Assembly: GCF_016860545.1 (NCBI RefSeq)
Contig: NZ_BNEB01000006.1
Span: forward strand, 62,001 to 126,000
DNA length: 64,000 nt
Direction of reading: 5' to 3'
Source: Streptomyces asoensis
GTDB lineage: Bacteria; Actinomycetota; Actinomycetes; Streptomycetales; Streptomycetaceae
The notes beneath the pieces are model-generated. The model saw only the letters and a list, made by a program, of their open reading frames with translations. It was not told where the DNA came from and ran no database searches. Position numbers and translations under genes: made by a program. This document shows positions 18,785 to 27,409 of this stretch, in pieces (position 1 is the first letter of the stretch; each line of letters opens with the position of its first letter).

Positions 18785-19012
18785 ATGAAACACACCGCAA
18801 TGCGTTTACACAGGGCGCTGGCCGGCGCGGCGCAATGGGCGGCTGCGCGGCTGGAAGAAGGCCGGCAGGAACGGGCCCGCCGCCCCGACAGCGGTGACAT
18901 CAGCATCACCACCGTCATCATCTGGGTGGCCGCCGTCGCCGGCGCCGTGCTGATCGCCGGGACCATCGCCATCGTGGTCGGCAAGTACAACGGCAAGCTC
19001 TCCGGGCTGTGA
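18785..19012 (+). CDS. Small pilin-like membrane protein with a TTA codon
   Basis: A 75-residue protein: a basic N-terminal half, then SGDISITTVII and a hydrophobic helix of about 25 residues, ending in a short polar tail. It sits where the Flp pilin or a TadE-like pseudopilin gene is expected in a tad operon. ATG 18785 follows GGAGGAG, a strong ribosome-binding site consistent with high expression; an in-frame ATG at 18761 lacks one. Leu8 is encoded by TTA (18806-18808). It could be the major pilin or a short pseudopilin; the sequence does not show a clear peptidase cleavage motif. Confidence 0.65.
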   Translation: MKHTAMRLHRALAGAAQWAAARLEEGRQERARRPDSGDISITTVIIWVAAVAGAVLIAGTIAIVVGKYNGKLSGL

Positions 19013-19425
19013 TGCAGCCGCTGAAGTACTGGTGGCAGCGGCGCAGCGGTGACGACCGCGGTGACGCCTCCCTCCAGATGGCGATCGTCTTCCCCTTCGT
19101 GCTGCTGACCACGGTGGCCGTCATCCAGGCTTCGATGTGGTACTACGCACGCCAGATCGCCCTGACAGCTGCTCGCGAGGGCCTCACTGCGGCCCGCTCC
19201 TACCAGTTGGGCCCGGCCGAGGGCGCGGCTAGGGCACGGCAGGTGCTCGGGCGCACGGCAGGCGACAGCCTGCTCGGCTACAGCGTTTCGGTCAGCAGCG
19301 ACGGCCAGCGGGTGCGGGTGCACGTATCGGGCACGGCCATGTCGATGATCCCCGGCGTCTCGGGCCTGCAGGTGACCCAGTCGGCTTCCGGCCCTGTGGA
19401 GCGCTGGACGGAGCCGGCCGAATGA
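19012..19425 (+). CDS. TadE-like pseudopilin
   Basis: A 137-residue protein with the TadE signature: a charged start, GDASLQMAIVFPFVLLTTVAVIQ as the membrane helix near residues 22-45, then YARQIALTAAREGLTAAR and an outer domain. TadE-family minor pilins are processed by the prepilin peptidase and inserted in or near the pilus. It shares one base with the previous stop (GTG 19009 is an alternative start) and is followed by an ATGA overlap. Confidence 0.8.
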   Translation: MQPLKYWWQRRSGDDRGDASLQMAIVFPFVLLTTVAVIQASMWYYARQIALTAAREGLTAARSYQLGPAEGAARARQVLGRTAGDSLLGYSVSVSSDGQRVRVHVSGTAMSMIPGVSGLQVTQSASGPVERWTEPAE

Positions 19426-19883
19426 ACGCCTTGCACCGCGCGCCCCGACGGGTTCGCAGGCTCGGTGGTGACGAGGGCAGCGCCGCCGTCGAAGCAGCCG
19501 TCATCGTCCCCTCGCTGATCATGTTTGTGTGTCTGGCCATCGCCGGAGGACGCCTGGTCACGTCAGGGGCGAAGATCGACGCCGCAGCGCAGGACGCCGC
19601 ACGGCAGGCGTCCTTGCACCGCACGGCGGCGGCCGCCCACCGCGGTGCGCACGCGGCGGCCGAGGAATCCCTCCACGACCAGGGCATCGCCTGCGCCTCG
19701 ACATCCGTCAGCGTCAACGCCAGCGCCCTGAGCGTGCCGGTCGGCCAGGTAGGCACCGTCACCGTGACCGTGACGTGCACCGTCAACCTGTCGGATCTGC
19801 TGCTGCCCGGCATGCCGGGGACCCGCACGCTCACCTCGACCGCCACCTCGGTGGTGGACCAGTACCGGCAGCGAGGTGGGTGA
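19422..19883 (+). CDS. TadE/TadF-like pseudopilin
   Basis: A 153-residue protein with DEGSAAVEAAVIVPSLIMFV at about residues 17-36, the conserved start of TadE/TadF helices including the Glu that follows the processing site. It continues into IDAAAQDAARQAS and an outer beta-rich domain with two cysteines. It is a second minor pilin of the same operon, coupled to the first by ATGA and to the next gene by one shared base. Confidence 0.8.
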   Translation: MNALHRAPRRVRRLGGDEGSAAVEAAVIVPSLIMFVCLAIAGGRLVTSGAKIDAAAQDAARQASLHRTAAAAHRGAHAAAEESLHDQGIACASTSVSVNASALSVPVGQVGTVTVTVTCTVNLSDLLLPGMPGTRTLTSTATSVVDQYRQRGG

Positions 19884-20338
19884 TGTCCGTGCGGCAGCCC
19901 GGAGCGAACCGCACTGCTCGAGGTGACCGGGGAGGTGTCACCGTGTTCGTCGCCGTGTGCGTGCTTGCACTGATCGCCGTCATCGGTGTCTCCGTCGACG
20001 GCGGCAGCAAAATGCGCGCCCTCGATCGCGCCGACTACATCGCCGGCGAGGCAGCCCGGGCCGGCGGACAGGCCATCGCCCCCGCCGAGGCCATCACCGG
20101 CCGCGCGATCGTCGTGGACGCGCAGGCCGCCCAGGCTGCCGCCCTGGCCTACCTGCGCTCCGCAGGCACCGCCGGGACGGTCAGCGTGTCCGACGACGGC
20201 ACAACCCTCACCGTCACCGTCACCGGCTCCTGCAGCACGACGTTCCTGTCGGCGGTCGGCATCGGCTCGCTGCCGGTGACGGGCCAGGGCAAGGCCACCC
20301 TCCTGCACGGCGTCACCGCACCCGACGAAGGAAACTGA
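19883..20338 (+). CDS. TadG-like pilus-associated membrane protein
   Basis: A 151-residue protein with one helix near residues 21-42 (GGVTVFVAVCVLALIAVIGVSVDGG) followed by RALDRADYIAGEAARAGGQ and a small outer domain. This is the pattern of Rv3660c/TadG-type helicase-secretion neighbourhood proteins and putative Flp-pilus assembly TadG N-termini. It overlaps both neighbours by one base. Much shorter than proteobacterial TadG, as is normal in actinobacteria. Confidence 0.7.
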   Translation: MSVRQPGANRTARGDRGGVTVFVAVCVLALIAVIGVSVDGGSKMRALDRADYIAGEAARAGGQAIAPAEAITGRAIVVDAQAAQAAALAYLRSAGTAGTVSVSDDGTTLTVTVTGSCSTTFLSAVGIGSLPVTGQGKATLLHGVTAPDEGN

Positions 20339-23300
20339 TGCGCCCCACCCACTCCCCCGCCGCAGCAGCCGGCCGCACCCTGGGCCGGGTCATCACAGCC
20401 ACTCTGAGTCTGCTGGTCCTGGCCGCCGCGCTCGCCGGGCTGCCCCTGCTGCTGATGTGGGCCACCCCCGTCATCTGGGCCTCCACCCACGACGACCTCA
20501 CCCACCTGCTCGACCGGCAGGACACCGCCGCAGCCTTCCTGCTGCTGCTCGTCGCGGCCGGCTGGGCGGGCTGGGCCCAGTTCGCGTTCTGCACGGCAGG
20601 CGAACTGATCGCCCAGCTGCGGGGTCGGACCTGGCACGCCCCGCGGGGCCTGGGCACCTCGCAGCGCACTGCGGCCCTGCTGATCGGCAGCATCCTGGTG
20701 CTGCTGCCCGCGAGTTCGGCGCTGGCTTTCGATGCCCAGGCCGCACCGGCCCCCACCGCAGCCCGCCTGCCCGGCACAGACGAGGCCCACCAGGTGGCCG
20801 AAGCCGCTCAGGTCTCAGCGTCCGATCCCGGCGCGCCAGCGCAACGCACCTCGTACACGGTGCGTGAGAGGCGGCCGGCCGAAAGCCTGTGGGGCATCGC
20901 GCAACAGCAGCTGGGGGACGGCGAGCGGTGGCGGGAGATCGCCGCCCTGAACGAGGGCCGCATCATGGCGGACGGCCAGGTGTTCAAGGCCAACGGTTTC
21001 CTGCGGCCGGGATGGCAACTCGACATGCCCGCCACCCCAGCAGCCGGCTCCGTCCGTGCGCAGCTGGGTGAAGGCGCTGCCTCGTCTGCTGCCGACGCGG
21101 ATGTGGTCGTCACCGTCCACTCGGGCCAGTACCTGTCGACGATCGCGCAGGAGGAGCTCGGCGATGCCAACGCATGGCCGCAGCTGTTCGAGGCCAGCCG
21201 GGGCGAGCCCCAGCCGCACGGTCTGCCCGTGATTGCCGACCCCGACGTGATCTATGCGGGGCAGCAGGTCACGGTGCCCGGCGGCCAGCACGGCCGACTG
21301 CCGGACGACGGCCCGGCCGGCAGCCAGGAGCGCACTCCGCCAGCCGCCCCCAAACCGGGCACCGGCACGGGGGACGAGCACACACCCCTGCCCAGCCAGG
21401 AGACGCAACCCGCGCCGCATCCCCCGTCCCCCAGCACGTCGGGCAGCCTGCCGCCCCGGCAGCCAGGCAAGCAGCAGAGTTCCCCCTCCGCAGCGGCCCC
21501 CGCCACGCCCCGGCCCGGCGCCGGCGCTCCTTCGCCCGCCGCTTCCGCCCCTGAGCCGTCCGGCGCCGCTGCTTCCCCGGCCTCCCCAGCGCCCGCGCCC
21601 TCCGCTGCGGATCCGTCGGACACTGCGCTGAGCCTGCGCCGTGTTCTTGGCGCCGGGGCCCTGCTGGCCGCCGCCGTCACCAGCGCGCTCGCCCTGCGCA
21701 GGACACTGCAGCGCCGCCGCCGCAAACCCGGCGAGACGATCACCATCACCCCACAGACCTCTGCTGCAGAGGCCCAGCTGGCGGCGGCCTGCGAACCCGA
21801 CGCAACAGCCCGGCTCGACAGGGCACTGCGGACCTTGGCCCACACGCTGGAACAGCAGAGCAACCCGGCCGGCCTGCCCCGCCTGCGGGCCGCGCAGATC
21901 GGCTCGCGCACGGTGCAGGTGCTGCCCGAAGACCTCACGCAAGAGCCGCAGCCACCCTTCACGGCAGGGCAGGACGGCTGGTGGACCCTGGCAGCAGACG
22001 CCGCCCTTCTGGAGGAGGACACCGCCCGCCAGATACCGGCGCCCTACCCGGCCCTGGTCACCATCGGCCACACCACCGCAGGCGACCTCCTGCTGCTCAA
22101 CCTTGCCCAGATGCCCGCCGTACTGCTGGACGGCAACCCCGTCCACATCACCGAGATGTGCACCTCACTCGCCCTCGAGCTGGCCATGAGCCCCTGGGCC
22201 AGCAACGTCGAGATCGTCACGATCGGTTTCGGCGAAGACCTGCCGCAACTGCTGCCCACCGCACGGATCGCCCACATGCGCCAGGCCACACACGCGCTGC
22301 GCGATCTGAGCGAACGGCTGCTGGAAGCCCACCAGATGCCCGACGCCCGCCACCAGCCCTACCTGCTGCTGTGCGCATCCGCACTCGACGCCGACACAGC
22401 CTGGGAGTTCGCCGAGGTCATCGACAAAGCGGCAGCCGTACCCGTCACCCTCATCGCACCCGCGGCCACGGCGGCCGCACACTTCCCCCACGCGGACATC
22501 GTCAACGCCTCGCTCGACGAACCGCAGCATCTCGACCACCTCGGCACCGAGATCACGGTGCAACGCCTGGCTCACGCCGCGTACCTTCAGATCACCACCG
22601 CGCTGAAGGTGTCCGCACAACCGGCTCATCCCGCCCAAGGCCCCTGGCAGGACGTTCCCGACGAACCCGAGAACAGGCCCCCGCACAGGCACCACGGGCC
22701 GCAGGAACCCGCCGTTCCCGCTGCCGACACCACCCCCAGCCCCGCGCCGGCCCAAGAACTGAGCACCGTCTTCCCGGCGCTGATCGGCGCCACCACCGAC
22801 CCGGCCGGGCTGCGTCTTTCGACCGCCGGCCACGCCCCGGCCGAGGCAACACCCACGGCAGGCACCGCCCCGGCTGCACCCCCGGACACGGAGGTGGGTG
22901 AGGTCCCCGACCTGCACGCACCCGAGATCCGCGTTCTGGGCCCGGTCCAGGTCACCGACGTCGCCAGCACCGGCCACGGCCCCCGAATGGCACAACTGGC
23001 CGCCCTGCTCTACTTCAGACCCGGACGCAGCGCGGATGTCCTGTGCTGCGACATGGACCCCTTAAGCCCCTGGTCACCGAGCACCCTCAACGCCCGGATG
23101 CACGACCTGCGCCGCTCCCTGGGCAACGACCCCACAGGCCACCCCTACGTGCCCCGCCGCAAATCCGCTCAGGATCCCTACCGCCTCGCCCCCGGCGTGC
23201 GCTGCGACTGGAGCCGCTTCCTGCACCTCGTCGAACACGCACTCCCCCAGGGCCCAGCCGGCCTGCCCCAACTGGAAGAGGCACTCGAGCTGGTACGCGG

Positions 23301-23649
23301 CAAGCCCTTCGGAGGCAGACCCCTGCCCTGGGCCGAACCCAGCCAACAGGAAATGATCACGCGCATCATCGACACAGCCCACACCGTGGCCAACTACCGC
23401 ACCGCTACGGGCCCCCACCACGACCTCAGCGCCGCACGCCAGGCCATCACGACCGGACTCGACGTCGACGACACGGCAGAACTGCTGTACCGCGACTGGC
23501 TCCGGATCGAACACGCAGCAGGCAACCGGCAAGGCCTGCACACCGCCATCACTCGCCTCCAACACATCAACCGGAGGCTGGACTGCTCCCTCGAACCGGA
23601 AACCGAAGACCTCATCAACACCCTCCTGAACCCCGGCAATCAGCCATGA
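20338..23649 (+). CDS. Membrane-anchored LysM and BTAD-domain protein
   Basis: An 1103-residue multidomain protein. Membrane helices near residues 18-45, 55-80 and 112-128 come first, then two LysM-like segments (about 171-231 and 256-316; YTVRERRPAESLWGIA and VTVHSGQYLSTIAQEELG), a Pro/Ala/Ser-rich stretch to about 430, another helix (435-458), a middle domain, and a C-terminal winged-helix plus BTAD domain (from about 863, starting EIRVLGPVQV). LysM binds peptidoglycan; BTAD is the activation domain of SARP-type regulators. The combination suggests a wall-contacting protein with a cytoplasmic signalling end, associated with the pilus by operon. Leu909 is encoded by TTA (23062-23064). Confidence 0.8.
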   Translation: MRPTHSPAAAAGRTLGRVITATLSLLVLAAALAGLPLLLMWATPVIWASTHDDLTHLLDRQDTAAAFLLLLVAAGWAGWAQFAFCTAGELIAQLRGRTWHAPRGLGTSQRTAALLIGSILVLLPASSALAFDAQAAPAPTAARLPGTDEAHQVAEAAQVSASDPGAPAQRTSYTVRERRPAESLWGIAQQQLGDGERWREIAALNEGRIMADGQVFKANGFLRPGWQLDMPATPAAGSVRAQLGEGAASSAADADVVVTVHSGQYLSTIAQEELGDANAWPQLFEASRGEPQPHGLPVIADPDVIYAGQQVTVPGGQHGRLPDDGPAGSQERTPPAAPKPGTGTGDEHTPLPSQETQPAPHPPSPSTSGSLPPRQPGKQQSSPSAAAPATPRPGAGAPSPAASAPEPSGAAASPASPAPAPSAADPSDTALSLRRVLGAGALLAAAVTSALALRRTLQRRRRKPGETITITPQTSAAEAQLAAACEPDATARLDRALRTLAHTLEQQSNPAGLPRLRAAQIGSRTVQVLPEDLTQEPQPPFTAGQDGWWTLAADAALLEEDTARQIPAPYPALVTIGHTTAGDLLLLNLAQMPAVLLDGNPVHITEMCTSLALELAMSPWASNVEIVTIGFGEDLPQLLPTARIAHMRQATHALRDLSERLLEAHQMPDARHQPYLLLCASALDADTAWEFAEVIDKAAAVPVTLIAPAATAAAHFPHADIVNASLDEPQHLDHLGTEITVQRLAHAAYLQITTALKVSAQPAHPAQGPWQDVPDEPENRPPHRHHGPQEPAVPAADTTPSPAPAQELSTVFPALIGATTDPAGLRLSTAGHAPAEATPTAGTAPAAPPDTEVGEVPDLHAPEIRVLGPVQVTDVASTGHGPRMAQLAALLYFRPGRSADVLCCDMDPLSPWSPSTLNARMHDLRRSLGNDPTGHPYVPRRKSAQDPYRLAPGVRCDWSRFLHLVEHALPQGPAGLPQLEEALELVRGKPFGGRPLPWAEPSQQEMITRIIDTAHTVANYRTATGPHHDLSAARQAITTGLDVDDTAELLYRDWLRIEHAAGNRQGLHTAITRLQHINRRLDCSLEPETEDLINTLLNPGNQP

Positions 23650-25346
23650 CCCCACCCGCCATGCACACCGTTCGCCGCCCTGCACCCCTCACCCGGACGC
23701 CCCGCATCCCGGCCGTCTTACCCACTGACAGCCACCCGACCCGGCTCCACCGCACAACGGCACACCACCAGCAGCGGGCCTCCCGGCCCTCCCACGCCCC
23801 CCTCCCACCCAGCACACCCATCCGCGTTCTTATCGGCGTGGTCGTGACCGGCGCCGTGATCATCGCCGGCATCGGCTTCGCCGGTTCGTACGCGGCCGTC
23901 CGGGAGCTGGCCATCGAGAAGGGCTTCGGGAACTTCTCGTACGTGTTCCCGATCGGCATCGACGCGGGTATCTGCGTCCTGCTGGCCCTGGACCTGCTGC
24001 TGACCTGGATCCGCATCCCGTTCCCGCTGCTGCGGCAGACGGCCTGGCTGCTGACGGCGGCGACGATCGCCTTCAACGGCGCGGCGGCCTGGCCGGACCC
24101 GCTGGGCACGGGCATGCACGCGGTGATCCCGATCCTGTTCGTGGTGGCCGTCGAGGCGGCCCGGCACGCGATCGGCCGGATCGCCGACATCACGGCGGAC
24201 AAGCACATGGAGGGCGTGCGCATCACGCGCTGGCTGCTCTCCCCGCTCCCCACCTTCCTGCTGTGGCGCCGGATGAAGCTGTGGGAGCTGCGCTCCTACG
24301 ACCAGGTGATCAAGCTGGAGCAGGAACGTCTCGTCTACCAGGCGAGGCTGCGCTCGCGCTTCGGCCGTGCCTGGCGCCGCAAGGCCCCGGTGGAGTCGCT
24401 GATGCCGCTGCGGCTGGCCCGCTACGGCGTCCCGCTCGCGGAGACGGCCCCGGCGGGGCTGGCGGCGGCGGGCATAGAGCCGCCCGTGCTCCCCGCGGCC
24501 CAGGTGACGGCGGCCGTGCCCCAGCAGCAGCTGGCGGCGGCCGACCCCGGTATCCGGGCCGTCGAGGCGGCTCCCGCGGCGCAGCAGCCAACCTCGGCCC
24601 TGCCTAAATCAGGCGTGCAGACTGCCGGCCCAACCTCGCAGTCCCCTCAACCTCCACCGCCTACGGTGAATCCCCGTCTCGCTACAGCCAGCACAACCGC
24701 CTCCCACCCGGGGCGACAGGCGACAACCAAGGAACCCCGTTCATCAAGAGGCTCGGACAACATAACTCCCGGCCGTCATGACGCTCACCCGCATCCTTGC
24801 CCCACCACAAGCCCCAACCACAACCCAAAGAGCGCACCTGCCCAGCCCGCGCCACGAGCCCAGCAGCGGTCCGTCAGAGCCACCCTCACCGAGGCTGCAC
24901 TGTCGGACGGGCAACCCGCAAAGCCCACATGCCCAGCCGCCGCAACGGCCCACGACTCTCGTCCCAGTACCGCCGCCGCCAGGCCACGGCTCACCACCGT
25001 CGACCGCTACTACCGCGTCTGGGTCGACTTCTACCACCAGCACCACCGCTACCCCGATGCCGCTGAACTCTCCGCCCATCTCGCCGACCAAGGTGTCCTG
25101 GACCGCAGCCAGCAACCCATCAAACCGAAGTCCCTCTCGCGCTACCTTCTCCAGTTCCGCCTCTACACCACATGGGCCAAGCACCGCGCCACCACCCATA
25201 CGCCTGACCTGGGCCGCATCGCTCAGGAACTCGCCAGCCAAGGCATCACCGCCCAGTACAACAAGCCTCTCCGCCCCCATCACTTCAACCTCCACCTGCG
25301 CACCTTCGAACAACGCTGGCGAGCCCTCAATCTCGACGACACCTGA
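23646..25346 (+). CDS. DUF2637 (SpdB-like) membrane protein with extended C-terminus
   Basis: A 566-residue protein. Residues 1-57 are Pro/His/Thr-rich; about 58-190 form the DUF2637 membrane domain with four helices (VVVTGAVIIAGIGFAGSYAA, IDAGICVLLALDLLLTW, and two more), a domain common in spread or transfer proteins of Streptomyces plasmids and also on chromosomes. Residues 190-310 are basic then Ala-rich, and the last 130 residues (VDRYYRVWVDFYHQHHRYPD onward) look like a separate, possibly DNA-binding domain. The DUF2637 part has noticeably stronger GC third positions than both flanks, so the gene may be a chimera. Leu25 is TTA (23718-23720). ATG overlaps the upstream stop. Confidence 0.7.
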   Translation: MTPPAMHTVRRPAPLTRTPRIPAVLPTDSHPTRLHRTTAHHQQRASRPSHAPLPPSTPIRVLIGVVVTGAVIIAGIGFAGSYAAVRELAIEKGFGNFSYVFPIGIDAGICVLLALDLLLTWIRIPFPLLRQTAWLLTAATIAFNGAAAWPDPLGTGMHAVIPILFVVAVEAARHAIGRIADITADKHMEGVRITRWLLSPLPTFLLWRRMKLWELRSYDQVIKLEQERLVYQARLRSRFGRAWRRKAPVESLMPLRLARYGVPLAETAPAGLAAAGIEPPVLPAAQVTAAVPQQQLAAADPGIRAVEAAPAAQQPTSALPKSGVQTAGPTSQSPQPPPPTVNPRLATASTTASHPGRQATTKEPRSSRGSDNITPGRHDAHPHPCPTTSPNHNPKSAPAQPAPRAQQRSVRATLTEAALSDGQPAKPTCPAAATAHDSRPSTAAARPRLTTVDRYYRVWVDFYHQHHRYPDAAELSAHLADQGVLDRSQQPIKPKSLSRYLLQFRLYTTWAKHRATTHTPDLGRIAQELASQGITAQYNKPLRPHHFNLHLRTFEQRWRALNLDDT

Positions 25347-25409
25347 TCCGGTAAAGGCCCTGTGGCTGGTGGTCTGGCTGCGGAATCGCCCTCGAGGTCT
25401 TCAGGACGC

Positions 25410-26183
25410 TCAACCGTCCAGCGGCTCACGGCGAAGTCGAGCCGATGGAGGATTCCGCAAAGACGGGGCCTCTGCGTGCGAAGGATGTGTATAGGTTGTA
25501 GCGGGCTCCATGCTCGGGCGGTACAGGACGTCGTAGTCGCGGTGAAAGCGGTTGGCCTCCGCTGCGGATCCGCTCAGCCGATGCAGCCAGAACCCGTAGG
25601 CCACCGACATCATCTGATTTTGCGTCAGGTGAAGCTGCCATCGCCTGCCACCTCGATCGTATGCGGCCGTACGCACCTGCTCGGCAAGGCCCTGCGCTGG
25701 CGGCATTCTCAACTGGCCGGCCAGGGCAACGAACACTCGCAGCGCTGCCATCTGCGACGGCGCCAGCTCTACCAACCGCTGTCCCGACTCAAGCTCTGGC
25801 TTGCACGCTGCCGGGCTCGGTCTGACACCGGCATACGCGAGAAGATCGTGTCCGGTAGCCGACAAACACACCGCCCAGCGCACCGGACGCCCTTCCCATG
25901 CCGACAATTCCGCGCGGGTCTCCCGGTCAGCCGTCTCGACCAGGCCCTCCCTCGCCAGGGAACGCGCACTCCGCTGCAACGACGGTGCCGCCACATCCAG
26001 CACCCACCCGTGCTCAGCCTTCTCCTCATGCGCCCACACGCTCCTGAGGATCTCGAGCGTCCTGTCTCCGTGCACCGCCAGCCACCCCATAGCGTCATCG
26101 CGACCCGCCCGGGCCGGCCTTCCGTTCCCATATGAGGGTGGCCCACCACCTGAGGGACGCAAGACGTTCACTGCCGCTCTCAT
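25410..26183 (-). CDS. Hypothetical winged-helix-like protein (DUF6417-like)
   Basis: A 257-residue reading frame on the minus strand. Residues 30-100 look like a winged helix (ILRSVWAHEEKAEHGWVLDVAAPSLQRSARSLAREGLVETAD would be helix, helix, recognition helix and wing). A conserved region rich in Arg/Gln/Leu follows. It resembles small DUF6417-type proteins seen in Streptomyces accessory DNA, but that match is from memory and tentative. The start is uncertain: the frame is open to 26309, and ATG 26183 is taken as the first start before the folded part. Convergent with the DUF2637 gene, 63 bases away. Confidence 0.5.
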   Translation of the reverse strand: MRAAVNVLRPSGGGPPSYGNGRPARAGRDDAMGWLAVHGDRTLEILRSVWAHEEKAEHGWVLDVAAPSLQRSARSLAREGLVETADRETRAELSAWEGRPVRWAVCLSATGHDLLAYAGVRPSPAACKPELESGQRLVELAPSQMAALRVFVALAGQLRMPPAQGLAEQVRTAAYDRGGRRWQLHLTQNQMMSVAYGFWLHRLSGSAAEANRFHRDYDVLYRPSMEPATTYTHPSHAEAPSLRNPPSARLRREPLDG

Positions 26184-26518
26184 GCGATCGTGTGACTTGC
26201 GCTCCGTGCGGGCCAGCGAACCCAAATGCGGGCACCCGCACACAATGCTCCGCCGACAACGGCGCCGGCTCGTCGAGCATGCCCTCCAGAAGACCGAAGC
26301 TGCGCCCACATTGCCCCAACGGGCCCGTGCAGGCCATTCTCAGCCACACGACAGGGAACTGTGCGACCCTCTTCCGTACTATCGCTACAACAAAGATGTG
26401 CGCCAGTAACTGCCTCCACCTCCGCGACAGCAGGCAGAAAAGCAAGAACCTTCGACTTAGCGCACGCCACGGACTTGTTGCACCCGCGGCTGCGCCACCC
26501 GGGAAGAGTGTGAGCATC

Positions 26519-27136
26519 ATGTCCGAAACCACTGCCCAGACAACCGAGTTGACTTCCCACTACAGCGCTCAAGTAGCCGGCGACCTGGAACGCAACGTCA
26601 AGGAACAGGACCGCCTCAGCGCAGAGATCGAGGCGCTGCAGGCTCAGCTCGCCGCCCTGCGGCACGACCAGAGTGTGCTGGTGAACCTGCAGCAGGCCCT
26701 CGGCGTGACGGCACCCAGTGCATCTGCAGCCAAGCCGGTCAAGGCGGTGCCCGCCCCTCGCAAGAAGGCTGCCGCAGCCTCCGCGACAGCCAAGCAGGCA
26801 AAGTCCGACAAGCCTGCTCCCGCGAAGAAGCGCACCGGCAAGAAGACCGCCACCGCGGCGCCCGCCCCGCAGCGTGCCCTGCCCAAGCTGGTGGACCTTG
26901 TGCGGGAACACCTCTCCAGCCAGGACGGCCCTCGCTCGGCCGCCGAAGTCTCCACCCTGCTGAGCCAGCAGCATCCCGAACGCGCTGTGAAGGTCACCGT
27001 AGTACGCAACGCGCTGGAAGGGCTCGTGGCCAAGAACCAGGCCCAGCGCACCAAGCAGGGAACATCCGTCTTCTACACCGCCGCCGAGACCTCCGCGCCC
27101 ACAGCAGGCGAGCAGACACCGCAGAGCAACGCGTAA
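26519..27136 (+). CDS. Coiled-coil, Lys/Ala-rich winged-helix protein
   Basis: A 205-residue protein in three parts: an N-terminal coiled coil (about residues 15-60, with heptad Leu/Ile), a histone H1-like linker rich in Lys, Ala and Pro (about 70-125), and a C-terminal domain (about 128-195; LVDLVREHLSSQDGPRSAAE, then a recognition-helix-like KVTVVRNALEGLVAKNQ and a short wing) typical of winged-helix DNA-binding domains. It is probably a nucleoid-type or regulatory DNA-binding protein that oligomerises through the coiled coil. ATG 26519 is chosen because the upstream open frame has no coding character. Confidence 0.65.
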   Translation: MSETTAQTTELTSHYSAQVAGDLERNVKEQDRLSAEIEALQAQLAALRHDQSVLVNLQQALGVTAPSASAAKPVKAVPAPRKKAAAASATAKQAKSDKPAPAKKRTGKKTATAAPAPQRALPKLVDLVREHLSSQDGPRSAAEVSTLLSQQHPERAVKVTVVRNALEGLVAKNQAQRTKQGTSVFYTAAETSAPTAGEQTPQSNA

Positions 27137-27409
27137 GGCCTGAAGCGCTCGGCTGACTGTTCCACGTGAGCGCCACGGGGGCAGCTCACACATCCTGCCC
27201 GCGGCTGCGGGGACCGCGAGCAGGGTTGCGCGTGACAGGCTTTGAGCAGCGGGAACGCGAGCCTCAGTCAGCTACGGCCGCCGTTCGTGCAGAGGACTCA
27301 CTGCCCAAAGCCGATATCGCGAGTTGCAGACTATGTACGTTCGCGAGCCGGCACAGCGTTTACTCGAGCGGTTGTCTGTCGTCCGGGACGCAGGCCGAGA
27401 GAGGTTGTC

